From an uncultured Prevotellaceae bacterium (GTDB lineage: Bacteria; Bacteroidota; Bacteroidia; Bacteroidales; Bacteroidaceae): DNA of 64,000 nt. The translations under genes and the position numbers were made by a program. The DNA lies in contig CACYME010000001.1 of assembly GCA_902775475.1 (NCBI GenBank), positions 1 through 64,000 of the forward strand, given 5' to 3'. Of the stretch, positions 8,901-16,512 are shown piece by piece (positions within the stretch are counted from its first letter, which is position 1; every line of letters starts with the position of its first letter). The notes under the pieces were generated by a model. It was not told the origin of the DNA. It saw nothing but the letters and a program-made list of their open reading frames with translations, and did not search any database.

Positions 8901-9121
8901 TAAAGATGCCCGCCAACAAAGCCTACCTGCAGCTGCCCACGGCCAGCATCGTCAGCGGTGCCCGCACCATCGGCATAGCATGGGACGAGGCAACGACCGT
9001 CATCATCTCTCAGCGCCCATCGCTCAACGTTCAACACGTCTACGACCTGCAGGGCCGCAGCGTGGTTCCTTCGGCTCCAGGACTCTACATCATCAACGGA
9101 AAGAAAGTATATATTAAGTAA
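5909..9121 (+). CDS. BspA-like leucine-rich repeat surface protein
   Basis: A 1070-residue secreted protein with signal peptide 1-28 (ends GATAQ). Three modules of roughly 270-310 residues follow. Each opens with a beta domain (PLTFEAVEAGAINIINPNGL-type) and continues with BspA/DUF285-like repeats of the pattern LPATxLxxxCYxxMFxxCxxLxxAP, closing with IPAGW or IPESW. A C-terminal beta domain (about 895-1035) and a tail reading VYDLQGRSV...GLYIINGKKVYIK resemble surface-sorting ends of Prevotella proteins. Such proteins are usually adhesins or host/matrix-binding proteins; the ligand is unknown. It is first in a probable operon: its stop codon overlaps the AGGAGG site of the small gene at 9134. 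Confidence 0.85.
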   Translation: MKQKRMIIKRLLLSLLFMAGTAAGATAQDMIATPLTFEAVEAGAINIINPNGLTIEYSKDGTSWTASSTDPISISVAVGDQVRFRGDNPAYGKFDMMTGESYTRFTATNDVYVYGNVMSLISSTGYPTLTTLERVGGSDEYAMDINLAFLFSTPEDGSNWAPKNNTTIKNHPTKDIVLPATNATRSGYMYMFAGCQGLTRAPELPATDLSTGCYHRMFDSCTALEKAPVLAAATVPMSAYSCMFAGCSNLKYVKCLATDISADDCTGGWLTGVAAEGIFIKAEGMNNWTVGPQGKWNEVNGIPAGWAVSSETPLTLEAVEAGTINIKNPKGLTIEWSKDGATWTAADGNPISISVSTGDVVQLRGDNACYGYDASGMPTHITATNDVYVYGNIMSLVHKDDFATNNTLTAEMAFCELFCADDYGETASTTIKSHPTKDLLLPTTSLPMGAYMYMFANCQGLERAPELPAMTLGPACYHRMFGDCTSLAAAPKLPATTLADECYFSMFDGCTALITAPELPATTLVGGCYSEMFAHCTSLTKAPVLNATTLANNCYEGMFDGCSKLSYVKCLATDLGAKFDDYYTSTHRWLDGVSPTGTFVKAVGMDDWLMDTANGIPAGWTVKEGTNFDPTKAPLTIEATEDATTVAINNPLGLFINFDKYDATGNLLISGSSSGTTITIDGIDAGGYVQLSGYNAAYSSDGTADNSTGISVDKDYYLYGNIMSLTDGDDYATLTTLTGNYAFARLFRNDSHLKNHPTKELVLPATELAERCYYQMFYGCSSLEKAPDLIATKLEGNCYEHMFMNCKSLNYVKCLATDLGDETCTDGWLTNVAPTGTFVQAAGADWSQKGTTEGTDYDDPSLPMTFVHGIPESWTVKTVYAVTMPSSGIATFSANEAVDIPDELTAYTCPAFDSSTSTISLQPINGAVIPAETGVLLRGDAGASITLESASTDATPVATNLLVAVTTPTHVPATTGDMTNFMLSQGRFIKIADADDDVKMPANKAYLQLPTASIVSGARTIGIAWDEATTVIISQRPSLNVQHVYDLQGRSVVPSAPGLYIINGKKVYIK

Positions 9122-9133
9122 GGAGGAATCGTT

Positions 9134-9301
9134 ATGGAAAAGAAAGAATATCAGAAGCCATCGGCACAGGCCATTGCTGCAGAAAACGTCATCATGCAGG
9201 ACGCAGTCAGCGTCAATACCGACGTGTGGGGAAATCAGAGCGAGGCCGAGTCGCGCAGATACCGCAACAGTCTGTGGGACGACGACGAGAACGATTTTTA
9301 A
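9134..9301 (+). CDS. 55-residue Prevotella-type small protein of unknown function
   Basis: An ATG preceded by a strong AGGAGGAAT site that overlaps the stop region of the surface-protein gene starts a 55-residue frame (MEKKEYQKPSAQAI... ending RNSLWDDDENDF). It has no signal peptide or membrane span. The K-x-Y-x-x-P start, variable acidic middle and aromatic/acidic end (R-x-N-S-L-W-D-D) resemble short peptides that I recall as frequent in Prevotella and Bacteroides genomes, often beside secreted-protein genes; none has a function known to me. It lies 12 bases after one large secreted-protein gene and 32 bases before another, so co-transcription is likely. It could be a leader-like peptide, a modified-peptide precursor or a secretion accessory. 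Confidence 0.7.
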   Translation: MEKKEYQKPSAQAIAAENVIMQDAVSVNTDVWGNQSEAESRRYRNSLWDDDENDF

Positions 9302-9333
9302 ATGCGAATACATTCACAAAAAAGTGTAAAACT

Positions 9334-12300
9334 ATGAGACGCAAACAATTACTAACAACACTCGTACTGCTGCTCACAGCGCCCCTGTGGGTCATGGCAC
9401 AGCAGTACTGGGAGAGCGGCACCAGCAAAACAGGAGCGGTGTCGAAGAACGTACACGACGTGTGGTACACCATCAGCCTGCCTGAAGACGGCGAGGTGAC
9501 CATCACCCATGAGCCACTGGGCAACATCAGTGGCGAGAACATCACGCTCTATGCCGTCGTCGACGGCGAGAACGTGCAGCGTGACTTCAGCTGGGTGGAC
9601 GGCTCGAACCGCACGTTCAACTGTCCGAACCTGAAGCCGGGCATCTACAAGGTGAAGATGCACGCCAACCCCAGGAACGACAAGGCCAGCGGCACCTACC
9701 GCCTGACCTACGTCTTCACCGCCCCAACGGTGAAGACCGACCCCACGCCCAATGCCACCTGGGACGACTGCCCCCTGCTGCAGAGCGGCGTGACGCTGGG
9801 CGGCCACATGGGCTATGCCTATGCCCCGGCCGACGTGGACAACGTGGACTGGTTCAAAATTGAAGTGCCCAAGGACGGCAAGGTGCAGTTTGAATTCCGC
9901 AGCGCACCCACCCTCACCGTTGGCTATGTGGAGCTTTGCGCCCTCAATGCCGAAGGTACCGACGTGATGCGCCGTGGCGGACAGTGGCTCGACCATCCCG
10001 ACTCCACGCTGGTGTTCGAAGTGCCCAACTGCCAAGCTGGCACCTACTATTTCTATATGCCACGGCGCGGCGGCTACGGCATCTACCACCTCACCTACCG
10101 CTTCATCCCGCCTGTGACCGACAGCGACCCCGAGCTGAACGACACGTGGCAGACGGCTACGCCACTTGCCGACGGCGTGCTGCAGAACAGCCATCTGGGC
10201 TATGCCTACAACACGAATACGGATGTGGCCGACTGGTATGCCATCGAGGTGCCCGAGGACGGCAAGCTGACCATCATCGCGCGTAGCTCATCGACACTCA
10301 CCATCGGCTATGCCGAGCTGTGCGCGCTCAATGCCGACCAGACTGGCGTGGAGCGCCGCAACGGACAGTGGCTCGACTATCCCGACAGCACCCTGGTGTT
10401 TGAGACGCCCAACGTCTCGGCCGGCACCTACTATCTCTACATGCCGCTACGCTACGGATATGGTACCTACACCGTGACCTCCTATTTCACGGGCCACAGT
10501 GCCGAGGCCGACCCGGAGCCCAACGATGAATGGGTGTCGGCCACCCCGCTGCGACAAGGACCCGCCGTGACGGGCCAGCTGGGCTACGACTACAACAACA
10601 CGAAGGACATATACGACTGGTACAAGCTCAACGTGCCCGAAGAAGGCAAGATTACGCTGACCATCAGCAGCGAAACGACGCTAACCATCGGATATGGTGA
10701 AATCTGCGTGCCCAATGCCGAAGGCACCAGCACCATCCGTCGCAATGGCCAGTGGCTCGACCATCCGGGCGACACCCTCACCTTCGTGCTGAACAACGCC
10801 GCCGCTGGCGACTACTATCTCTATTTGCCCCTGCGTGGAGGCTACGGTACCTATTCGCTGCAATACACCTTCACCCCCTGTGCCATGGCCAACGATGCTG
10901 CCGACAACGGCACATGGGACACTGCCGCCATCATCGAGGCAGGCACCACCAAGGAGGCCCGCTTGGGCTACGACTATAGCAACTCACTGAACGACCACGA
11001 CTGGTTCCGCCTCGACGTGCCTGAGGAGGGCGCCATCCAGCTCACCATCTGCAGCGAGACGACGCTGACCCTGGGCTACGCTGAAATCTGCGTGCCCAAT
11101 GCCGAAGGCACCGGCACCATCCGCCGCAACGGCCAGTGGCTCGACCATCCGGGCGACACCCTCACCTTCGTGCTCAGCAACGCCGCAGCCGGTGCTTACT
11201 ATCTCTACATGCCCCTGCGCTACGGCTATGGCGGCTACACCGTGAGGTACAACTTCATCCCGTGCGCCCTGGCCAACGATGCTGCCGACAACGGCACATG
11301 GGACACTGCCGCCATCATCGAGCCCAGCACCACCAAGGAGGCCCGCTTAGGCTACGACTACAGCAACTCGCTCAACGACCACGACTGGTTCCGTCTCGAC
11401 GTGCCTGAGGAGGGCGTCATCCAGCTCACCATCTGCAGCGAGAAGACGCTCACCCTGGGCTACGCTGAAATCCATGTGCCCAATGCCGACGGCACCGGCA
11501 CATTCAGACGCGACGGCCAGTGGCTCGACCATCCGGGCGACACGCTCACCTTCAAGCTGAACAACGCCGCCGCCGGAGCTTACTATCTCTACATGCCCCT
11601 GCGTGGAGGCTATGGCGGCTATCGCATCACCTACGACTTCATCCCATGCGCCATTGCCAACGACATCGCCGGCAACGACTCGTGGGAGAATACCACCCTC
11701 ATTGAGAACGGCACCATCACACAGGGCCGCCTTGGCTACGACTACAGCAATTCCTTAGACAATCAAGACTGGTATCAGTTCGTGATGCCCGCCGACGGCT
11801 CGGCCAGCTTCATCATCCAGTCGGAGAAAACGCTTACGCTGGGCTACGCTGAAATCCTCGCCCTCAATGCCGATGGCACAGGAACAGTCAGGCGCGAAGG
11901 CAAGTGGCTCGACTATCCCGACTCTGCCCTCGTCTTCAAGCGCGACGACCTCGCCGCCGGCACCTACTATCTCTACGTGCCTCATCGTGGCGGCTACGGC
12001 GGCTATACCGTGAAGAGCACCTTCACCAAGAACCCGTTCTACCAGCAGAAGATGACCAACACCGACTTTGCCAACCGCATCACCCTGCAGGAGGGCGTGC
12101 CTGTGCAGGGTACCATGGGCTACGCCTATCGCGGCAACGATGCTGCCACGGAGGCATGGTTCGACCTGGGCCTGATGCACGGAAGGCAAATCGACGTGAC
12201 GGTAAATGTGGAGAGCAGCCACTCGCTGTCCATCGGCGTTGCCGGAATCTATAAGTACAAGGGCGACCGCGACGATGGCGCACCCATCCTCGAAAGGGTG

Positions 12301-14058
12301 AAAGACCTGCGGCTGGAGCGCAGCTCGGGCACCATCAGCTACCTCGACAAGAACACCGAGGACAGCCACTACATCTTCTATATGCCCCGCTACAGTGGCT
12401 ACGGCGGCTATGCCGTCACCTTCGGCAATCCCGTCCAGGAGGGCCAGGCCAATGTGAGCAGCGACATCGCCGTGATGACTGGCGGCCGCAACACCGTGCG
12501 CAAAGGCGTGCCCTGCGAGAATCCCATCACCATCACCAACACCTCGGCACAGAAGACCGGCAAGTTCCTCGTCAGCATCACCGCCACCGACAACATCGAC
12601 ATCCTGGGATTCCGCATGCCCAGCAACCGAGGCACGCAGTATCTGCCCGTCGACAGCGTCACCGTGCTCGACGGCGCCACCTGCCAGCACACCATCGTGT
12701 TCCTCGTGCCCAGCCTCGACCCGTGGGAGAGCTACACCTTCACCATGGTCAGCGAGGGTAAGGGCGACATCGCCTACAGCCGCGACTACACCGAATTCTA
12801 CAGCGGCAAGAACAAGATCGTGGTCAACTCCACCACCTTCGCCGTGGTGGCCATCCTGGGCAATGTGGAAGGCGCCGACCGCCACATCAACGTGAGCGAC
12901 TACGTGGTGCACCGCCTCGGCGACGTCTACGAGCTTACCGGCGAGCAGCGACTGAAGGTGTCGCAGCTGATGGACCAGCTCAACGACGAGAAGGAGCAGA
13001 CGGGCATGGCCGCCTACAGCGTGCTCGAGCTGCTGAAGCGCGCCTCCGAGCTGTGCGGCATGGACCTCATCGATGCCACCTGCCCCCTCATCAGCCTCAT
13101 TCGCCAGCACGTCTTCGGATGGATCTACCAGACCGACATAGACGATGAGTTCCTCGACATCCTCGACGGCAAGGCCGCCATCAACGATGTCGTTGCCTCG
13201 TGGGATCCCAACGAGATGGTGGGTCCTGCCGGCGTGGGCGAGCAGCACTACATCGGCGAGACGCAAACGGTGAACTACCGCATCCTGTTTGAGAACAAGG
13301 CCGAGGCCGGCGACGCCGCCTACCGCGTGCGCATCAGCGACGAACTCGACGAGAACGTCTTCGACGTCTCCACCGTCCGCTTCGGCGAGACCAGCCACGA
13401 CGGCGTGGGCTACAACTGGGTGATGAAGCGCGAGGGCAACAAGCTGTCGTGGGACATCCAGGGCATCGAGCTGCCGCCCAACGTGAACGCTCCCGAGGGC
13501 GAGGGCTACGTCAGCTTCTCGGTCGACCTGAAGCCCGGACTGAAGGATGGCACCGTGATCAGCAACAAGGCCACCATCATCTTCGACAAGAACCTGCCCA
13601 TTGAGACCAACGTCTACTCCAACACGCTCGACCTCACACCACCCGTGACGGTGATGGCTTCGGCCGACTACGACCCGGCTGCCAACACCATCCACGTGAA
13701 GTGCCAGTCGCAGGATGCCGCCTCGGGTGTGCAGAGCTATCTGCTCTTCGCATCGCACAACGGAGCCGACTACGCCTACTACGGACAGACCTTCGCTGGC
13801 GAGATGGACTATGCCGTGGAGAACTATGTCGACGGCGACGCATACTCGTTCTACGTGCTGGCCATCGACAACGTGGGCAACACCGAGAACGTCACCCCGC
13901 AGGGTGTGCAGGCCATCACCGGCATCAACGGCGTGCGCTTCGACCACAACGCCACACTGCGCATCTACACCACCGACGGCCGCTACGTGGGCAACAACCC
14001 GGCTCGCCTGCCAAAGGGTGTCTACGTCATCGGCGGACGCAAGTTCGTGGTGAAGTAA
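9334..14058 (+). CDS. Large secreted repeat protein with PPC-like modules and a sorting tail
   Basis: A 1574-residue protein with signal peptide 1-23 (ends VMAQQ). After a divergent first copy come about seven modules of near 128 residues, each with DWFxxxVPxxGxxxxxxxS, TLTLGYAEI and GGYGxY motifs, like bacterial pre-peptidase C-terminal (PPC) beta domains. Then come a non-repeat region, a DUF11/CARDB-like domain beginning ASWDPNEMVGPAGVG (about 1288-1430), an Ig-like domain starting TPPVTVMASADYD, and a tail reading IYTTDGRYV...LPKGVYVIGGRKFVVK, resembling type IX or related sorting signals. No protease catalytic domain is visible, so it is more likely an adhesive or structural surface protein. 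The ATG at 9334 is chosen over upstream in-frame starts because it begins the signal peptide and avoids overlap with the small gene. Confidence 0.85.
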   Translation: MRRKQLLTTLVLLLTAPLWVMAQQYWESGTSKTGAVSKNVHDVWYTISLPEDGEVTITHEPLGNISGENITLYAVVDGENVQRDFSWVDGSNRTFNCPNLKPGIYKVKMHANPRNDKASGTYRLTYVFTAPTVKTDPTPNATWDDCPLLQSGVTLGGHMGYAYAPADVDNVDWFKIEVPKDGKVQFEFRSAPTLTVGYVELCALNAEGTDVMRRGGQWLDHPDSTLVFEVPNCQAGTYYFYMPRRGGYGIYHLTYRFIPPVTDSDPELNDTWQTATPLADGVLQNSHLGYAYNTNTDVADWYAIEVPEDGKLTIIARSSSTLTIGYAELCALNADQTGVERRNGQWLDYPDSTLVFETPNVSAGTYYLYMPLRYGYGTYTVTSYFTGHSAEADPEPNDEWVSATPLRQGPAVTGQLGYDYNNTKDIYDWYKLNVPEEGKITLTISSETTLTIGYGEICVPNAEGTSTIRRNGQWLDHPGDTLTFVLNNAAAGDYYLYLPLRGGYGTYSLQYTFTPCAMANDAADNGTWDTAAIIEAGTTKEARLGYDYSNSLNDHDWFRLDVPEEGAIQLTICSETTLTLGYAEICVPNAEGTGTIRRNGQWLDHPGDTLTFVLSNAAAGAYYLYMPLRYGYGGYTVRYNFIPCALANDAADNGTWDTAAIIEPSTTKEARLGYDYSNSLNDHDWFRLDVPEEGVIQLTICSEKTLTLGYAEIHVPNADGTGTFRRDGQWLDHPGDTLTFKLNNAAAGAYYLYMPLRGGYGGYRITYDFIPCAIANDIAGNDSWENTTLIENGTITQGRLGYDYSNSLDNQDWYQFVMPADGSASFIIQSEKTLTLGYAEILALNADGTGTVRREGKWLDYPDSALVFKRDDLAAGTYYLYVPHRGGYGGYTVKSTFTKNPFYQQKMTNTDFANRITLQEGVPVQGTMGYAYRGNDAATEAWFDLGLMHGRQIDVTVNVESSHSLSIGVAGIYKYKGDRDDGAPILERVKDLRLERSSGTISYLDKNTEDSHYIFYMPRYSGYGGYAVTFGNPVQEGQANVSSDIAVMTGGRNTVRKGVPCENPITITNTSAQKTGKFLVSITATDNIDILGFRMPSNRGTQYLPVDSVTVLDGATCQHTIVFLVPSLDPWESYTFTMVSEGKGDIAYSRDYTEFYSGKNKIVVNSTTFAVVAILGNVEGADRHINVSDYVVHRLGDVYELTGEQRLKVSQLMDQLNDEKEQTGMAAYSVLELLKRASELCGMDLIDATCPLISLIRQHVFGWIYQTDIDDEFLDILDGKAAINDVVASWDPNEMVGPAGVGEQHYIGETQTVNYRILFENKAEAGDAAYRVRISDELDENVFDVSTVRFGETSHDGVGYNWVMKREGNKLSWDIQGIELPPNVNAPEGEGYVSFSVDLKPGLKDGTVISNKATIIFDKNLPIETNVYSNTLDLTPPVTVMASADYDPAANTIHVKCQSQDAASGVQSYLLFASHNGADYAYYGQTFAGEMDYAVENYVDGDAYSFYVLAIDNVGNTENVTPQGVQAITGINGVRFDHNATLRIYTTDGRYVGNNPARLPKGVYVIGGRKFVVK
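10500..11650. repeat. Near-identical 384-bp tandem coding repeats
   Basis: The string AGTGGCTCGACCATCCGGGC recurs at 10751, 11135 and 11519, exactly 384 bp (128 codons) apart, and the flanking modules are almost identical at DNA level. Other modules of the same protein have diverged, so these copies were recently duplicated or homogenised and can expand or contract by recombination. Confidence 0.85.
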
Positions 14059-14083
14059 GACGGAAGGGGCTATACCCAAAAGG

Positions 14084-14119
14084 AATGTCGCAGATTTACC
14101 TTCTGCGACATTTCTTTTT
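14084..14119 (+). terminator. Rho-independent terminator after the surface-protein operon
   Basis: An 11-bp perfect stem (AATGTCGCAGA 14084-14094 with TCTGCGACATT 14102-14112), a 7-base loop and a T-rich run, 26 bases after the stop at 14058. Confidence 0.8.
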
Positions 14120-14136
14120 ACAACATCGTTTTTTTT

Positions 14137-14236
14137 AACAACGAATTTACACGAATTCCACGAATTACATGTATTTTACGACTTGCACGTAATTTTCTAC
14201 GCGCAGCAATTCGTTAAATTCGCTCAATTCGTTGTT
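14137..14236. repeat. Inverted repeat with ACGAATT tandem arms
   Basis: The left arm (14137-14166) has three spaced ACGAATT units; the right arm (14208-14236) carries the complementary AATTCG units, giving a long imperfect hairpin between two convergent genes. A related ACGAATT tract lies at 36278-36325. Confidence 0.7.
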
Positions 14237-14247
14237 TTGAGAAAATG

Positions 14248-15225
14248 TTACTGTTTGATTTTCTCCCAGGCGTTGTTTTGCGAAGCATTGATGCCGAAGA
14301 GAATGTCGTAGACGGCCTCCTTCTCCTTGGGCGTTCCCTTTCCCTTGTAGATGTTGGCAAGCTCGTCGCGTTTGAAATCTGTCCATATTTGCGGGAGCGA
14401 ACTGAGAGGTTTGTCTTCGTGGGCTTTCTTCAGCCCCTGCTCAATGGCGGTGGTGATGTTGGTGCGTCCGCGTTCGACGTTGCTGGCCATCTCGTCGAGG
14501 CCCTTGCGGTAATAGTCGTACTGGAGCTGGCGAAAGGGTTCCATGGCGGGGTCGAGATAGTCGTTGATGAAGGCGAAGCGGTTGCGCGAGTCGTCGAAGG
14601 CCTTCCATCCCGGGAAGCCGAGGTCCTGGGCGTTGTTCACCAGATTCATGCATCGCTGGAGCACGTCGGTGCCTCCGAGAGGCGAGAAACTGTCGAGGTC
14701 GAGTCCGATGATGAGATAGGCATAGTAGGCGAAGAGGGCGACGAGCTGGTTATCGATGACCTGCTCGTTGAAGTTGAGCTGGTCGAACTGCACAAACTCG
14801 AAGTCGAAGTTGCGGTCGCGGTTGTTATAGAGGGTGGTGGTGTAGGCCGAGTTGTAGACGGGTCGGTTGGCCTGTATGAGGGCCGTGCAGGTGAACTTGT
14901 TGTCGGCGGCGTCGTATTTCGACACGGTGATGTTGAAGACGCACTGAATGCGCTCGTTTTCCTGGAACTGCATGGCCGTCCACTGTCGCTCGTTAACGAA
15001 CTGCTCGAGGGTCTGCTGCAGGTTCTCGAAGACCGACTTGTCGGTGCCCTGCACCTGCGAGCTGTTGATGTTGATTTTCGCCTGAAGCTCCTGTGCCCCA
15101 GCTGGGCTAAATGATAAATGAAAAAAGAAAAACAGCGGCGCTACGCGCATAAATGATAAATGATAAATGATAAATGATAGGGCTGACGCCATCGCGTGGC
15201 GACTACTATTTAATCTCTTGTTCAT
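14248..15225 (-). CDS. porD: Type IX secretion system protein PorD (DUF4835)
   Basis: A 325-residue exported protein of the DUF4835/PorD family: LQAKININSSQVQGTD just after the signal peptide, DQLNFNEQVIDNQLVA, YAYLIIGLDLDSFSPLGG and a charged C terminus are all typical. PorD is needed for type IX secretion in Porphyromonas; its biochemical role is not settled. Start 15225 is chosen for its AAGGAAG site. The region before SPAGAQ is odd: it holds two hydrophobic stretches, SALSFIIYHLSF and FFFFHLSF, that are translations of the intergenic TAAATGA/TCATTT repeat, so the signal sequence seems rebuilt from a repeat. coaBC ends 37 bases upstream. Confidence 0.85.
   Translation of the reverse strand: MNKRLNSSRHAMASALSFIIYHLSFMRVAPLFFFFHLSFSPAGAQELQAKININSSQVQGTDKSVFENLQQTLEQFVNERQWTAMQFQENERIQCVFNITVSKYDAADNKFTCTALIQANRPVYNSAYTTTLYNNRDRNFDFEFVQFDQLNFNEQVIDNQLVALFAYYAYLIIGLDLDSFSPLGGTDVLQRCMNLVNNAQDLGFPGWKAFDDSRNRFAFINDYLDPAMEPFRQLQYDYYRKGLDEMASNVERGRTNITTAIEQGLKKAHEDKPLSSLPQIWTDFKRDELANIYKGKGTPKEKEAVYDILFGINASQNNAWEKIKQ
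15107..15180. repeat. TAAATGA tandem repeat inside the porD signal-peptide region
   Basis: TAAATGATAAATGA units at 15107-15120 and 15151-15180 lie in the 5' coding part of porD and read as hydrophobic residues (FIIYHLSF) on the minus strand. The oppositely oriented TCATTT tract at 15253-15269 completes an inverted pair. Confidence 0.8.
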
Positions 15226-15252
15226 AACGTTTCTTCCTTTTTGCTTCATTAC

Positions 15253-15279
15253 TATCATTTGTCATTTAGGGCGAAGCCC
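15253..15279. repeat. TCATTT repeat with GGGCGAAGCCC cap at the coaBC stop
   Basis: TATCATTTGTCATTTA followed by the small hairpin GGGCGAAGCCC. On the minus strand it encodes the last coaBC residues (GLRPK) and its stop. The copy at 45218-45254 ends with the analogous cap GACCGAAGGTC. Confidence 0.75.
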
Positions 15280-16479
15280 GCCTCTCAGCCCCTTGGCCAG
15301 CTGGTCGATGATGTCGCGTGCCACGTCGGCCTTGGGCTTTTTGGGGAAGTCCTTCTTGCCCTCGCGGCTGATGATGGAAATCTGGTTCTCGTCGCTCCTG
15401 AAGCAGGTGCCGGGGTTGCGCAGGCTGTTGAGCACGATGAAGTCGAGGTTCTTCTTCTGCAGCTTCCGTTCGGCGTTCTGCTGCTCGTCGTTGGTCTCGA
15501 GGGCAAAGCCAGCGAGCTGCTGGCGGGGTGTCTTCATGCTACCCAGCAGGGCAGCGATGTCGGGATTGGGCACAAGATGGATGTCGAGCGAGTCGCCCAC
15601 GCGCTTGATTTTCTGTCCGGCCACCTCGGCGGGGCGGAAGTCGGCCACGGCGGCGCAGAGGATGGCGGCATCAGCCTGGGGGAACACCTCCACGGCGGCG
15701 TCGCGCATCTGCTGGCAGCTCTCCACGTCGATGCGACGCAACTGGCCCGGAGGCAGCTGGAGACTGGCGCTCACGGGGCCTGCGATGAGGGTGACCTGTG
15801 CACCGCGACGGGCGCACTCGGCGGCCAGGGCAAAGCCCATCTTGCCGCTGCTGTAGTTGCCGATGAAGCGCACGGGGTCAATCTTCTCGTAGGTGGGTCC
15901 GGCGGTAATCATGATGTGGCGGCCAGCGAGGTCCTTAGGCTCAAAGAAAATGTCGAGGCAGTCGACGATGCGCACGGGGTCTTCCATGCGCCCCTTGCCC
16001 TCGAGGCCGCTGGCGAGGAAGCCGGTGGCAGGCTCGATGATGTCGTTGCCGAAGGAGCGCAGTCGGTCGAGGTTCTGCTGCGTGGTGGGATGGGCATACA
16101 TGTCGAGATCCATGGCGGGGGCAATGAATACGGGTGCCTTCATCGACAGGTAGGTGGTGATGAGCATGTTGTCGGCCACGCCGGTGGCCATCTTGCCCAG
16201 CGTAGCGGCGGTGCAGGGGGCAATGAGCATGGCATCGGCCCAGAGGCCCAGCGCCACGTGGCTGTGCCATGTGCCGTCGCGCTGGGAGAAGAACTCGCTG
16301 ATGACGGGCTTCTGCGTCAGCGCCGACAGGGTGATGGGGGTGATGAACTCTTTGCCGGCGGGGGTGATGACCACCTGCACCTCGGCGCCGCGCCTGACAA
16401 GCTCGCGGATGATGAGGCACGACTTGTAGGCAGCGATGGAGCCCGTGATGCCCAGCACGATTTTCTTTCCTTTCAGCAT
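15262..16479 (-). CDS. coaBC: Bifunctional phosphopantothenoylcysteine decarboxylase/phosphopantothenate-cysteine ligase
   Basis: A 405-residue coenzyme A biosynthesis enzyme. The N-terminal CoaC flavoprotein half starts GKKIVLGITGSIAAYK and has the substrate-binding PAMDLDMYAHP (about 132-142). The C-terminal CoaB ligase half has ITAGPTYEKIDPVRFIGNYS (about 188-207) and AAVADFRP. It joins cysteine to 4'-phosphopantothenate using CTP, then decarboxylates the product. The final residues come from an intergenic repeat. It follows the exonuclease gene with a 33-base gap, so an operon dnaN-exonuclease-coaBC-porD is likely. Confidence 0.95.
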   Translation of the reverse strand: MLKGKKIVLGITGSIAAYKSCLIIRELVRRGAEVQVVITPAGKEFITPITLSALTQKPVISEFFSQRDGTWHSHVALGLWADAMLIAPCTAATLGKMATGVADNMLITTYLSMKAPVFIAPAMDLDMYAHPTTQQNLDRLRSFGNDIIEPATGFLASGLEGKGRMEDPVRIVDCLDIFFEPKDLAGRHIMITAGPTYEKIDPVRFIGNYSSGKMGFALAAECARRGAQVTLIAGPVSASLQLPPGQLRRIDVESCQQMRDAAVEVFPQADAAILCAAVADFRPAEVAGQKIKRVGDSLDIHLVPNPDIAALLGSMKTPRQQLAGFALETNDEQQNAERKLQKKNLDFIVLNSLRNPGTCFRSDENQISIISREGKKDFPKKPKADVARDIIDQLAKGLRGGLRPK

Positions 16480-16512
16480 GGTATCATTGGGGGTTAGAAG
16501 GCTTTGGCAGCC

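Noticed and set aside
9226-9333. Upstream extension of the large repeat protein
   Set aside because: The 36 extra codons overlap the small peptide gene in another frame and would bury the signal peptide; the ATG at 9334 is the natural start.
10500-11650. Possible CRISPR or minisatellite array
   Set aside because: The 384-bp periodicity is in frame with 128-residue protein modules; there are no short direct repeats with unique spacers.
11755-14079. Antisense frame of 774 codons
   Set aside because: It lies opposite the large secreted protein, which has a signal peptide, domains and a sorting tail. The antisense translation is His/Val/Gly-rich without motifs and arises from GC-rich codon bias.
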